Positions 49,021 through 59,170 of a stretch of DNA of 64,000 bases are shown here, piece after piece (position 1 is the first letter of the stretch; each line of letters opens with the position of its first letter). Source of the DNA: Megaustenia siamemsis. Lineage: Eukaryota; Mollusca; Gastropoda; Stylommatophora; Ariophantidae. The position numbers and the translations under genes were made by a program. The DNA lies in contig JAVIAB010000092.1 in assembly GCA_032433765.1 (NCBI GenBank), positions 102,450,064 to 102,514,063 of the forward strand, written 5' to 3'. Under the pieces are notes generated by a model that was not told where the DNA came from, made no database searches, and saw nothing but the letters and a program-made list of their open reading frames with translations.

Positions 49021-51299
49021 CTGCATGGCCTTATGTCTTTTGGCATGTGCTGTAGAAGCTATGATGGGGACTGCAGCTGTCCTTCTTTGTTTGGATCCTC
49101 CATTGAGATGAGTTTTAATTTGTATGAATCCACTGGCACAGGCGGTTGAGAAATTATGGTTTTTAATTTGTTTCCAGTGATACCGGGGCCTTCAACTAAC
49201 CACAATCATAAATTATTGTCCAGTGTGTAAGAGGGTTTGTTGCATTTCTCTATTTTGGGTACTCTTTATCAGTGTAGCAACTCAACATGTTCTATTTTTA
49301 TTTTGTTTTAATTATTTCTACTTCTGCTTTTCCTCCTACTCATTTTTCTTTTTCTCCAACTTATTGATAATGATTCAATTATCTTTATAAAAACAAATCT
49401 GATTTTGTTATCTGATACACTGATATGAATGGCAGAACAAATCAATTAGATTGTTTGGTACAGTTTTTGTTATTTTAATATCAAATGTGGCAGTGCACTG
49501 GAGATAATGATGATATGAACATAGCTTTTAATGTTCCTTTGTTCATATATCATTAAATTGAAAACTGATGCTATATTTATCATTGGATGTTTTTTTAAAA
49601 TATATATTCATTGTATGTAAAGATACAGAGGAGGCAAATAATGATTTATATGAGATTTATACGTTCTTTAAAGGGCAATGTATGTGTGTTGTTATGTTTG
49701 ATTATATGTGTTATTATGTGTGATCATAAGTGTTATTGTGTATTATTATGTGTGATCATATGTGTTATTACTGTTAGATTATAGTCACTGTATTTATGTT
49801 TTTTGGTCAAGCACATCTGTCTCTGGCATTTTTATTATCAAACATCAGACCATGCATAGGACCCGTTAATGTGTTTCGCCACGTGACATCATCTTCGACT
49901 ACGGACAGCGGTGGCCTCATATTTGGTGGTGTCCAATCATCCATTGCTGAAACAGAAATCATAACATCTGCTACTTATTAATCCATCATCTTCTTCATCT
50001 AATATTTCCCCTTTTCCAGTTGCTTATTAGTGTTAACATTGTTTGTTGAAGGTCATGCTACATGTTCTATTTTTTTTAGTATTGCTATTGTAAACCAGTT
50101 GATTTTTATACATTTGAGTATATAAACCAGTTTCGTTCTATACCATAATTATTATGGTATAGAAAGAAACTGGTTTATATACTACTGTGTAATGTTTTTA
50201 ACACTGTTTCTAAATCTATTGTGTTTATACTCTATGTAAACCAGTTTTACTTACTAAGGTATAAACCAGTTTTATTCTCAACTTTATATAAAACAGTTTT
50301 GTTCAAATTCAATCCCCTATCTAATTCTAAACCTGAAGTAGTGTTGCTCTGAGTTGTCACAGGGATACAATCATACATTGATGATTGATTAAAAGCAGTA
50401 ACGTATTTTTTAAATTCATTATTTATGGCATTTCATAGTAATGGTATCAGTATGAGTGTATACAATACAACGATTGCCATACATGGGGACGTTTGCAATA
50501 ATTAAACACATGTACACTCTTGCTGCTTTTTCAAAGGGTAGAACTGAGTACTGAGTGAGCGAACTGTGTAAACATTGGCATTGTCATGGCAACGAAATCA
50601 ATATCTCGAAATCATATTCTGCTGCTCGGAACAAATTTGCACCAGGGCACGCGGAATTGATAATTCGGGTTAACTCGGTCGACATGATGATGAACCATCC
50701 AACGACAGTTCGATCATCGGGTGGTGGTTGTATGATGACTGGGGTGTACAGAGACTAGTATTAGATTAGAGAGCTGTCAGCGTCGTCGCCATGCTCGCGG
50801 TTGTCATGACTGCAGCATAAACATCGCGGTACATTGGTTGCGTTTGTGAGATTCATCAGCTGCTTGGCAAGTTTTGGTGAGTGGTACACAGGGCACCCTG
50901 CCGAGGTAATGACTTTACACGATCGAAGTTTATTAAGCCAGGTATCATATTTCTTTGTAGTTTGTTCACTATTAGGATCTTATTAAACTGTTGCTTTATA
51001 ATAAATGGATATGTGCAATAAAGATAGTTTTGATTATTATTATTTTTTGTAAATATACTACATTTATAACGTAATATACTTATTAGTAAAAATACCATAT
51101 ATGTATATGTTTACTAATCCGTCTTTCCCCTCATTTCACCCCTTTTAAGTGGGATGTATTGTGTCGCTAGTTTACGCCATTTAAGGCAAAGTTGCAATAT
51201 CTGCATCTTTAGGTCCGATATATCCGTCTTCGGCATGGAGATTTTTATTTTGCCCAACAGTTTTTCCTTGGCAATTTTTGGCCTACTCATTGCGACTTT
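49021..51299. other. No gene recognised
   Basis: About 2.3 kb with no coding match. Holds a palindrome at 50118-50182 and repeated ataaaccagttt motifs at 50090-50300. Confidence 0.5.
50118..50182. repeat. 65-bp near-perfect palindrome
   Basis: Arms 50118-50149 and 50151-50182 are reverse complements with one mismatched pair around a single T. Core ctataccataat / attatggtatag. Confidence 0.95.
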
Positions 51300-51545
51300 T
51301 ATCTGCTTAGGGTTCTTTAGTGTAGTGTGCGGTAGTTCTCACGGTACCTCGTTTTTCGTCGTTATTCGAGAAGGTTAGACATTGAATCTCACTACTTAAA
51401 GACCCAGGAAGGTAAAGCCACGAAGAAACCACAATTTCGCAGTGAAAAATTTTTAATTCCCTGTGATGGGATTCGAACCAATTACCTTCCTGTCCAGAGA
51501 CCAACGTCTTACCTCTAGACCACCAAGTCCCAGGTACGTAGTGCA
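51300..51545 (-). mobile_element. SINE family 2, reverse copy
   Basis: Minus-strand head gggacttggtggtctagagg with box B ggttcgaatccc, body at 51300-51440. No clear target duplication. Confidence 0.78.
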
Positions 51546-51794
51546 CTAATGACATGATGTATCGGCCAGGAAAATAATGCTCATTTTGGTTGGGATGGCC
51601 GGTACGGTACTAAAGGAGTTGTTTCTACATATTAATTTTAATACATGAAATATTGGTCCTCGTAAAAACGTCTTTAAATGAAATTACATGTACTTAATGC
51701 ATATTCTCAGCATTATACTTAAAATAACACTGCGGACGTGGAGATACGGTTCTAGTTTTCGTTTTTATGACAGTTTAAACCATAGTAAATCTTA

Positions 51795-51960
51795 TTCTAC
51801 CTTGTAACTCCCTGCGGAGCATAAGTCTTCAACAAACACACTCCAAACCTTTCTGTTTCTAGCCATTCTTTTAAGATCATTCCGTGTGTTTCCATTCGTC
51901 TTTATCTCTGCTTCCATTCATCTTTAAGAATATTTTGGTCTTCATCTTTGTGTTTTTTCC
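51795..51960 (-). mobile_element. LINE 3'-end fragment
   Basis: Minus strand reads NDLKRMARNRKVWSVFVED and then LCSAGSYK, as at 42000-42060. Confidence 0.75.
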
Positions 51961-51974
51961 TTCGGTATTACAAA

Positions 51975-52364
51975 AAAAACAATGAGAAAGAGAGTTCATT
52001 GGTGCTATATAGAACCAATTCTGACCTATGGAAGCGAATCATGGACAGTAGACAAACAAATAAAAAGACGATTAGAGGCCACAGAGATAGGATTTATCAG
52101 AAGAATGTGGAAAGTTCCCTGGACAGCTAAAAAAGACCAATGAGGAAGTTCTCAAAGAGGCTAACACAAAAAGGGAGCTCTTAAAAAACATCAGAAAGAA
52201 GAAATCAACATTTTTCGGGCACATCATGAGAAGAGGAAAGTTGGAATACTTGGTTACAACTGGCAAAATAAAAGGAAAGAGAGATCGCGGACGACAAAGA
52301 GAGAAAATACTGGATAGCTTGGTGTCATGGCATGGAAAACAGTCAACAACAGAACTGATACGAT
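51975..52364 (+). mobile_element. LINE family A 3' fragment, cut by Polinton
   Basis: Homologous to 1395-1780 and 13245-13625 (MRKRVH-type start, RRMWKVPWTAK, then gaaaatactggatagcttgg). Stops matching the other copies at ctgatacgat|, exactly where the Polinton begins. Confidence 0.92.
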
Positions 52365-53157
52365 AGTAGTAGACCAGGAGGGAAATGGTCTTACTTTTTT
52401 AGTTGACCAAAGAGTAGGGTATATCCTACGAAGTCCAGTACCCTTCAAGTACAAGAGTTATATAGTAGGATACCACCACTTTCCCATGGTGGAAGGTGGT
52501 GGTGGTGGTGGAGCTTCTGTCATGATATATATGTATACATGTATATGAATAGGGCTTGTATAGTGCATGAAGGGATGGGTTGTTGATTACTGAGTCATGT
52601 ATTGGACATCAGTTTTTCCCGCCAAAGTGACTTCCAATAGGAGCTAGTGTGTGTGTATGTTGTCCGGCTATAGACCACGCCCACTCCGGAAGTGAAACTA
52701 CCATATTAGGGAGTAGTGATACGTTAGTTATTTCATAGTTATGGTGAGTATATATATACATATAATAGTAATAGTAATAGTAATAGTTATTATATCTAAG
52801 TGGACGTAAATGGGCCCCGTATTTAAGATATGGACCATAAGTAGGTATATATACATACATATATATTGGCAAATCTTGCTGGCGGTATTAACGAACAGTC
52901 ATTTTCTCCTACCGTGGCAGCTCAATATCTCCCACCGTTGCCGCTCTCGCGTGAGTTTAATGATTATTGTCTCCAGCGAGCGCGAAACGCAACAAGTTGT
53001 GTAAACTAATGAGCGAGCTGTCTCGGTACGCGGTTAGCAGACAATAAGACATAGGTTAATAACAATACTTATGGTCTCGATACGCGTATAGTGTTATCAA
53101 ATAAGGCTCGTAAGTTATAAAATAACGACATAAATCTACCTCGCGACAGTCGTAGGT
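52365..53157 (+). repeat. Polinton left terminal region (inverted-repeat candidate), no gene
   Basis: 793 bp before the ATPase start. It holds a tggtgg-rich stretch at 52490-52512 and a short (tag)n at 52765-52785. The extent of the terminal inverted repeat cannot be set without the right end. Confidence 0.7.
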
Positions 53158-53772
53158 ATGGATCCAACCTGGAATCATCCGTTTACGGCGCTAGTCGCAG
53201 GACCGACGGGATGCGGAAAAAGTGTGTTTGTTAGGCGCTTTATCGACCACGTGTCAGAAATGATCAGACCCGCTCCGGAGGAAATAATCTACTGTTACGG
53301 CGAGTGGCAATCGATGTACGATACGATGAAGGGTGTTCAGTTTAACGAAGGGCTACCCGACATGGAGCAATGGCGAGGAGATAGGACACGTCTGTTGGTC
53401 ATAGACGATCTGATGAACGAAACCGACGATAGGGTCACGAAACTATTTACCAAGGGAAGTCATCATAGAAATATAAGCGTCGTGTATATAGTACAGAATC
53501 TCTTTAGCAAAAACAAGGAACAGCGGACGATAAGTCTCAACAGTCATTACATAGTTATGTTTAAAAACCCGAGAGACGGGTCTCAGATTACGAATCTGGC
53601 CAAACAAATGTACCCGGGGCGCGTGTCGTACGTGCAAGAAAGTTTTAAAGACGCGACATCGGCTCCACACGGGTATTTATTAATTGACCTTCGGCAAGAG
53701 ACACCGGATCATCTAAGGCTGCGCACAAATATTTTTCCTAAAGAACAGCAGGTAGTCTACATCCCAAAATAA
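53158..53772 (+). CDS. Packaging ATPase (FtsK/HerA, A32-like)
   Basis: 204 residues, intact. Pumps genome DNA into the capsid in related viruses. Walker A GPTGCGKS at residues 15-22; Walker B LLVIDD at 79-84 with two acids; a sensor-like VVYIVQNLF at 108-116. The short length and the position of the P-loop close to the N-terminus are usual for Polinton enzymes. The start is the ATG after an 800-bp noncoding leader, with no in-frame ATG upstream. Stops five bases before the next ORF. High-confidence assignment; activity inferred from family only. Confidence 0.96.
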   Translation: MDPTWNHPFTALVAGPTGCGKSVFVRRFIDHVSEMIRPAPEEIIYCYGEWQSMYDTMKGVQFNEGLPDMEQWRGDRTRLLVIDDLMNETDDRVTKLFTKGSHHRNISVVYIVQNLFSKNKEQRTISLNSHYIVMFKNPRDGSQITNLAKQMYPGRVSYVQESFKDATSAPHGYLLIDLRQETPDHLRLRTNIFPKEQQVVYIPK

Positions 53773-53777
53773 GGAAC

Positions 53778-54101
53778 ATGGGCGAATCTGTCAAAAGACA
53801 CGGAGAGATGTTGCGTTTTCTGTGCTCGGCTAAACCACCAGCTGTAAAGGCCGCGATGAAAACAGCGTCGCCTGATCTCATAAGAACTCTGTGCGAATGT
53901 TGCCACAACGTGTTAAAAGGTAACGTTCGGCTGACGCCGGCTCAGAAGAGACGGTTGCAGCGCCATAAACACGACCTGAGGATTCTCGCACGAAAAAAGA
54001 CGACCGTGAAAAAGAGAAAACAGATTCTACAAAAGGGTGGTTTTATCGGCGCTCTGATTAAACCAGTTCTGGGTATCCTGAGCGGTATTCTGGGCATGTG
54101 A
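53778..54101 (+). CDS. Small basic Polinton protein with hydrophobic C-terminus, function unknown
   Basis: 107 residues. The N-terminal half is Cys-containing (LCECCHNVLKGNV), the middle is very basic (KRRLQRHKHDLRILARKKTT), and the last 20 residues are Gly-rich and hydrophobic (GGFIGALIKPVLGILSGI). The combination suggests nucleic-acid binding plus a membrane- or capsid-facing tail, reminiscent of small core proteins of adenovirus-like particles. That is inference. Small ORFs of this look are common at this position in Polintons. Follows the ATPase by five bases and precedes the next ORF by three. Confidence 0.8.
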   Translation: MGESVKRHGEMLRFLCSAKPPAVKAAMKTASPDLIRTLCECCHNVLKGNVRLTPAQKRRLQRHKHDLRILARKKTTVKKRKQILQKGGFIGALIKPVLGILSGILGM

Positions 54102-54104
54102 ACG

Positions 54105-54566
54105 ATGGCCAAGAAAATGATTTTGATAGATCCTCGACTGGTAGAGTCTGTAAATCACCACCAAGTCGCGTATACGCCACCCGAGTCACTAAAAGACACC
54201 CTAGGAGATCTGGATACGCAAATGCAACGAGTCCTGGAAAGAGAGGACATGTCACCACGCGACAAAGCCAGAATGTATCAGCAGACATTGCAACGGTATC
54301 TGCAACGTCTCGATCAGTACAGACACAAACCTCTAGGCGTAGTGGACATTAAACAGGCACCCCCATCCCCCGACGCGATTACAACACCACCAACCGCGGT
54401 ACTTAAAGACGAAGTCGACGAAAAAATTCCTCAGTCAGCGCCAAGCGCGCCTAGGCCGAAAACGAAAGCGGTCACTCACAAAGAAGTTGTGGGCAAGTAC
54501 AGGCTCAGGAAAAGAAGAAAAAGTAAAATTCCAAAACCAAACTGGGAGTCATGGCCAAACGAGTAG
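54105..54566 (+). CDS. Polinton hypothetical protein, alpha-helical then basic
   Basis: 153 residues. Residues 27-70 are helix-prone (TLGDLDTQMQRVLERED, ARMYQQTLQRYLQRL); the centre is Pro-rich and low complexity; the C-terminus is basic (KYRLRKRRKSKIPKP). No catalytic motif. The last 16 bases overlap the integrase start. Function unknown; a virion or DNA-binding role is only suggested by charge and by the company it keeps. Confidence 0.78.
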   Translation: MAKKMILIDPRLVESVNHHQVAYTPPESLKDTLGDLDTQMQRVLEREDMSPRDKARMYQQTLQRYLQRLDQYRHKPLGVVDIKQAPPSPDAITTPPTAVLKDEVDEKIPQSAPSAPRPKTKAVTHKEVVGKYRLRKRRKSKIPKPNWESWPNE

Positions 54567-55637
54567 ATAAGATTTTAAGAAGCCGTTACTACGATCCGAA
54601 TCGACCGGGTGCCTACGGGGGTGTGGGTGGTTTACAGCGTAGTACAAAACTAAGCTCTGCAAAAATTAAAGAATGGCTGAGTCTACAGGATGCTTATACG
54701 CTACACAAACCCGTTGTTAGAAAATTTAAGAGACGACCCATCATCGTGGGTGGTATGAATCAGCAGTTCCAGGCTGATCTGATCGATCTGAGACAATTAA
54801 GAAGATAGAACGACGCGTTCTCGTATCTCGTTACGTGTATCGACGTTTTTGCGAAGTATGCTTGGGCAGTTCCGATACGGTCGAAAACCGCAAAAAATCT
54901 AGTGGAGGCCGTGAGCGAAATATTTGCCGAGCGCAAACCGATACATCTTCAAACGGACAAAGGATCCGAATTCGTCAACAAAACTTTCCTAAAGTTTCTC
55001 AAGGAAATGGAGTCCATTTCTTCACTACGGAGAACGAGGATATAAAGGCAGCGATCGTAGAACGATTTAACCGAACGTTAAAAGAGAAAATGTGGAAATT
55101 TTTTACGAAAACGAACAAATTGAGATATGTGGATGCGTTACCCGCCTTACTCAGAAACTACAATAATTCGTATCACAGGAGCATTAAAATGGCGCCGGTC
55201 CACGTAAATTCGGCCAATCAAGAACAAGTCTGGAACATGTTGTATAATAAACTATCGGGGAGAGACAATAGACAGTCAGTGGCGATCAATAACCGTTATA
55301 AAGAAGGTGATCGAGTTAGGATAGCTCAAGCCAGAGCTAATTTCAAAAAGGGTATACACCAGCGTGGACGGAAGAACTGTTTACAATCAGTCGTGTAAAC
55401 AAAAACACTAACCCGGTAACCTACGTTGTGAAAGATGATTCTGGTGAAGAGTTGAAAGGGTCGTTTTATACAGAAGAGCTTCAGAAAGTCGGCGAAAAAC
55501 GGGTGTATCGAATAGAAAACATCTTAGAAGAGAGGAAAGTTGATGGAAAAAAACAGTACTTAGTCAAATGGTACGCTTACAGCTCGGCATTTAACACTTG
55601 GATTTTGAGCGATCAAGTATCGAGATACAGAGACTGA
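54551..55637 (+). CDS. Polinton integrase (DD35E, chromodomain), three lesions
   Basis: Retrovirus-like integrase that inserts the element. Segment 1 (54551-54805) has the N-terminal YYDPNRPGAYGGV, WLSLQDAYTLHKP and the first catalytic Asp in FQADLIDL. A TAG at 54806-54808 interrupts it, but the same frame goes on with NDAFSYLVTCIDVFAKYAW and reaches QTDKGSEFVNKTF (second Asp, codon 54956). A one-base change in the aaa at 55005-55007 moves to the frame with VERFNRTLKEKMW (Glu, codon 55060; 35 codons after the Asp once the base is counted). A second, in A5 at 55345-55349, leads to the chromodomain YRIENILEERKV...YLVKWYAY (55499-55637). The long ORF start at 54835 is out of frame and not real. 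Confidence 0.92.
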
Positions 55638-55641
55638 CGAA

Positions 55642-55947
55642 ATGGAGGGGGATGAACACGTGCAAACTTTTCTGAGTGCAGTAGTTGAAAGAGAAGAAAC
55701 GAAGAACGACGAAGGGACCAGTCATGATAGCAGAACCTCACTCTGGCCTGTTTTCGGTAAACTGCTCCCGCGAATGGAAATCGTTTTTCTCTGCCAAATG
55801 ATCGTTATATATGCCGTAATCGGCGTGGCTTTATTTAATCTGACGGGTGGAAACGGTGAGGGTCAGGACGGAAAGATTTGGATCGCGCTCCTGAGCAGTT
55901 GTCTGGGTTACATGCTTCCAAATCCCAAGTTAGAGACGAGACGATGA
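55642..55947 (+). CDS. Polinton small membrane protein
   Basis: 101 residues with an acidic N-terminal tail, then two hydrophobic stretches: FLCQMIVIYAVIGVALFNL (about 49-67) and IWIALLSSCLGYMLPNP (about 79-95). Short two-segment membrane proteins of this type lie near the capsid genes in other Polintons. Starts four bases after the integrase stop. No enzymatic motif; role in envelope or entry is unknown. Confidence 0.8.
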   Translation: MEGDEHVQTFLSAVVEREETKNDEGTSHDSRTSLWPVFGKLLPRMEIVFLCQMIVIYAVIGVALFNLTGGNGEGQDGKIWIALLSSCLGYMLPNPKLETRR

Positions 55948-55957
55948 AACAAGGAAG

Positions 55958-56712
55958 ATGAGTTTTTACATCACAGCCCCCAGCAACGCTTCGATGCAAA
56001 TTTATCCTGAAAATAGTCCTGGAAACTTTTTCGTCAAACTCCCTCAAACTATCGAACTAAACGCAAACTACGAAGTCGGTTTGGCCGAGATACAATTTCC
56101 AAACACTCATTTCAACGTCCTACCCGGCGATATCTGGATCCGTTACGAAGCTTCCGGTAACACAGCAGTAACAATGGAACTGGCGCCGGGGTTATACAAT
56201 ACAGCGGATAACTTTATCGATGCTTTAAATAAAGTGATTTTGGAAAAAACACCCGGCGTCAATATGAGATTTTTTTATAAAAAAAACGAAAATAAGGCCA
56301 TCTTTAAAGTCGTTGAACAAGGAGCCTCGGTTACCATAAGCGAGGAATTGAAAAGTATCTTAAGCTTCACATCGAATCGCGTGACAGACGCTAACGTGGC
56401 CCTACACGGCGAGAAAGAAATAAATTTGGAAGCTCAAACTAGAAACGTGTATGTCTATTGCGATCTAGTGTCACCCAGAGTGGTGGGGATGTTCTGGTAC
56501 CCTTACTGAGGACAGTTCCTATTTTGGAGAAAACCACCACATCCATATTTCGCATCTACGACAAACCGCACTATGTCCCCCTGAGCAGGTTCTCCTTCGA
56601 CAGGTTAGAAATTCTTTTAACTAACGACAGGGGAGTTGCGATACCATTTACATCCGGAACGTCGGTACTGACGTTACATTTCAGAGCGCGGAAGCACTTC
56701 GATCTGGTATAA
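55958..56712 (+). CDS. Minor capsid (penton-like, single jelly roll), one frame break
   Basis: The first frame (55958-56509) begins MSFYITAPSNASMQIYPENS, with NYEVGLAEIQFPNT as the recognisable strand pattern. The second frame carries on with VLVPLLRTVPILEK, YDKPHYVPLSRFSFDRLEI and LTLHF to 56712. The switch lies in gggg at 56485-56488 and needs one base. Total about 250 residues, the usual size. The stop codon TAA overlaps the next ATG (taatg). Confidence 0.9.
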
Positions 56713-57197
56713 TGGTGAGACACACGCCGCTTCATCGAAATGCTAAGTTATACGAAGAGTGTTGCTTTAATCAAGCCGGCCACGGCCTCCCGGTATTTGT
56801 CGGAGGTAGAAGTCAGCGAGGTCGCGGTATCGGAAGTTTTTTCGGAGGCATCGGAAGAGCAATTTTACCGTGGCTAAAAACAGGTGGTAAGGCATTACTC
56901 AGAGAAGGTGTCGGCACGGGACTACAAGTCGCGCAAGACGCATTGGCGGGAAGAAACATTGGAGAGTCGTTTAAAGAAAGAGCTAAGGAATCCGGTCAGC
57001 GTTTAATTCAGGGAGCCATCAGTCATCTGGCCGGTGGCGATACAGGCCAACAAACCGGAAGCGGTAGAAGAAGGAAAAGACGAGCAGCTCCACCTGGGAT
57101 GCCGGCAAGAAGAATAAAAACGACAAAACGACACGATCACTCTCATTCCGCGTCCAAGAAGGCTAAGAGGACAAACTATTCGGACATATTCGGTTAA
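56712..57197 (+). CDS. Basic virion protein, pX/pVI-like
   Basis: 161 residues. Starts at the ATG overlapping the penton stop. N-terminal CCFNQAGHGLPVFVGGRSQR, then a glycine-rich amphipathic stretch GIGSFFGGIGRAILPWLKTG, and a strongly basic C-terminus with GRRRKRRAAPPG and SASKKAKR, a likely nuclear localisation signal. By position between penton and major capsid, and by composition, it matches the adenoviral core/minor protein class of Polintons. Assignment by analogy; likely processed by the protease. Intact. Confidence 0.82.
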   Translation: MVRHTPLHRNAKLYEECCFNQAGHGLPVFVGGRSQRGRGIGSFFGGIGRAILPWLKTGGKALLREGVGTGLQVAQDALAGRNIGESFKERAKESGQRLIQGAISHLAGGDTGQQTGSGRRRKRRAAPPGMPARRIKTTKRHDHSHSASKKAKRTNYSDIFG

Positions 57198-57202
57198 GCG
57201 AT

Positions 57203-58512
57203 ATGGCGTTAGTGCATCCCAAGTCTTGCGAGTGTTTCCATTCTGGACTAGATTTGTTTAGCGTTCCACCGACTCAGACATCTCTTGATTCTGCCCAGTT
57301 TGTAGAAGTTTCCCCCTTGGCGTCTCTGGCATCTGGGGCCCCTATAGAATTTTCCATCAGCGGAAATTCGGACGAATACATCGATTTTTCCAACACGTAT
57401 CTGCATATGAGAGCAAAAATTACGCTGTCCAACGGTGACAATATACCAAATGATGTTGAAGTTGCGCCTGTGAACTATTTTCTGCACAGTCTAATCTCGC
57501 AAGTCGACGTATCTCTCAACGATACTTTGATTTCAGCTTCTGAAAACACCTACCCTTTTCGAGCATACCTAGAAGCCACTCTCAACCATAGCAAGGAATC
57601 TAAGAAAAGTTATCTCACGAGCGCGCTCTACTACACCGATACTCCCAAACACGCGGATGACACCCAAGGTGACTCCAATGCGGGTCTTAAAACTCGTCGA
57701 AATCTGGCCCGAGGTAGCCATGAGCTGGATATGATAGGGCGACTTCACTCTGATATTTTTGCTCAGGAGCGTTACATGCTAAACAGGGTTGACGTGAAAA
57801 TTAAGTTGACCCCCTCAAAGGACGTATTTAACATCATAGCTCACGACAAAACTGTCGGTTATAAAAGTGTCATCACCTACGCCGCCCTGTTGGTGAGGAA
57901 AGCCTCAGTTAATCCGGCCATTTCGCTGGCTCACGAAAAGGCTCTCTTACGAGGCAATGCGCGATACCCATGAAGAGAGTTATGATTAAAACATTTGCCA
58001 TTCCTAAAGGCATGTTATCTCATTCCCAAGACAATCTTTTTCTGACTCAAACACCAACGCGACTAGTCCTCGGCTTACTGGACTCGGCTGCATTTAATGG
58101 AAGTTACGACACCAACCCCTTCAATTTTAAAAACTTTGGCCTTACCTACTTAAACATCACCGTCGCCGGTCATAGTATTTGGGGTAAACCTCTATCTACC
58201 GAATTTGACCGCGGTCAGTACGCTCGCGCCTACTTCAAGTCCATGTTGGCGTTGGGTCTTGTGGGAACAGACGCTGGTAACGGAATAGATTATAACGACT
58301 TCAAGAACGCCTACACTCTTTTTGCATTCGATCTCAGCCCTGGTCTTTTGAACGCCGAACAATTTGAGCTGGCAAAATCAGGGCCCGTCGCCATCGAGCT
58401 CAAATTTGCGACGATCACGCCTAATCCTATACAGGTCCTAGTTTACGCAGAACTGGATTCCGTGGTGGAGATCTCTAAAACGAGACAGATTCTTACAGAT
58501 TACACAGCGTAA
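57203..58512 (+). CDS. Major capsid protein (double jelly roll), one frame break
   Basis: The N-terminal half (57203-57969) has CECFHSGLDLFSVPPTQTS, FVEVSPLASLASGAPIEFSI and YFLHSLISQVDVSLND, the characteristic Polinton hexon-like start. The C-terminal half continues in another frame from 57970 (IKTFAIPKGMLSHSQDN, NPFNFKNFGLTYLNI, SPGLLNAEQFELAKSGPV). The switch is in ccc at 57967-57969 and is explained by one missing base. Total about 436 residues. No internal stop otherwise. The separate downstream ORF starting at 57970 is not an independent gene. Confidence 0.93.
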
Positions 58513-58523
58513 ACACTTCGACA

Positions 58524-59018
58524 ATGAATACGAGAGATATTCTCAAAGTACTTATGTCTGATATTTTTGTGAGACGGTGTTCCATTGTTAGCGTAGTGGC
58601 TCGCAATCGGTTACCTCGCTATATCGATCCAACTAAAACAGCAGCCTTCGTTATCAATACAGATCCCAGCTATCTACCTGGCTCTCACTGGGTCGCCCTC
58701 TACTACAACGCTATGGGGCAGTTTGAGTATTTCGACAGTTTCGGGTTTTCTCCCAGACATACCGAGATCATCGATTTTATCGAGCGGAATTCGAACAGAC
58801 CTCTCATCTACAACTCGCGTCAGTTACAAGATCTTGTTAGTAACGCGTGTGGACTGTACTCTGTGTATTTTCTACTGATTAAAACACGAGGAGGATCAAT
58901 GCAAAGGGTCTTAATGCCGTTTACCTCATCCACCAGACAACACATAAACGATCGAATCGTGTATCGACTACTAGCACCGAAGCTTGTGTCGCAAAATTTA
59001 AAATTTCTAGTGCAATGA
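58524..59018 (+). CDS. Adenovirus-type cysteine protease (maturation protease)
   Basis: 164 residues, intact. Cleaves capsid and core precursors in related viruses. Catalytic set visible: His55 in GSHWVALY, Asp71 in FEYFDSFGF, Gln102 in QLQDLVSN and Cys109 in NACGLYSVYF, the order and spacing of the Ulp1/adenain family. Begins 11 bases after the capsid stop. Its TGA stop forms the first bases of a palindromic CRE. Confidence 0.96.
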   Translation: MNTRDILKVLMSDIFVRRCSIVSVVARNRLPRYIDPTKTAAFVINTDPSYLPGSHWVALYYNAMGQFEYFDSFGFSPRHTEIIDFIERNSNRPLIYNSRQLQDLVSNACGLYSVYFLLIKTRGGSMQRVLMPFTSSTRQHINDRIVYRLLAPKLVSQNLKFLVQ

Positions 59019-59023
59019 CGTCA
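59016..59023 (+). promoter_or_regulatory. CRE/ATF site (TGACGTCA)
   Basis: Perfect 8-bp palindrome overlapping the protease stop codon, 88 bp upstream of a TATA box. CREB/ATF factors bind this sequence; adenovirus early promoters use ATF sites in the same arrangement. Confidence 0.75.
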
Positions 59024-59110
59024 GTGGCTAAAAATATCGCAGACAAGTCTGGACACGAATTTTAGTGTTTAAAAATCCGGACTAAACCGGATCTATAATC
59101 TGACCTATGC

Positions 59111-59118
59111 TATAAAAG
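59111..59118 (+). promoter_or_regulatory. TATA box for PC4-domain gene
   Basis: tataaaag, 60 bp before the ATG at 59171. Initiation near 59141 (gtcacac) would give a leader of about 30 nt. It is the clearest core promoter in the element. Confidence 0.78.
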
Positions 59119-59170
59119 TCGCGGGTGAGAAAGCGCCAGTCACACATCGCTCAGTGCTGAGATACAGAAG

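Noticed and set aside
54835..55398. Integrase start at 54835
   Set aside because: The first 60 codons of that ORF are out of the integrase frame; the real N-terminus begins at 54551.
57970..58512. Separate capsid gene
   Set aside because: It is the C-terminal half of the major capsid protein after a one-base shift.
53158..59018. Bacterial contamination or phage operon
   Set aside because: The gene set is Polinton, it is inserted in an animal LINE, and the integrase has a chromodomain.
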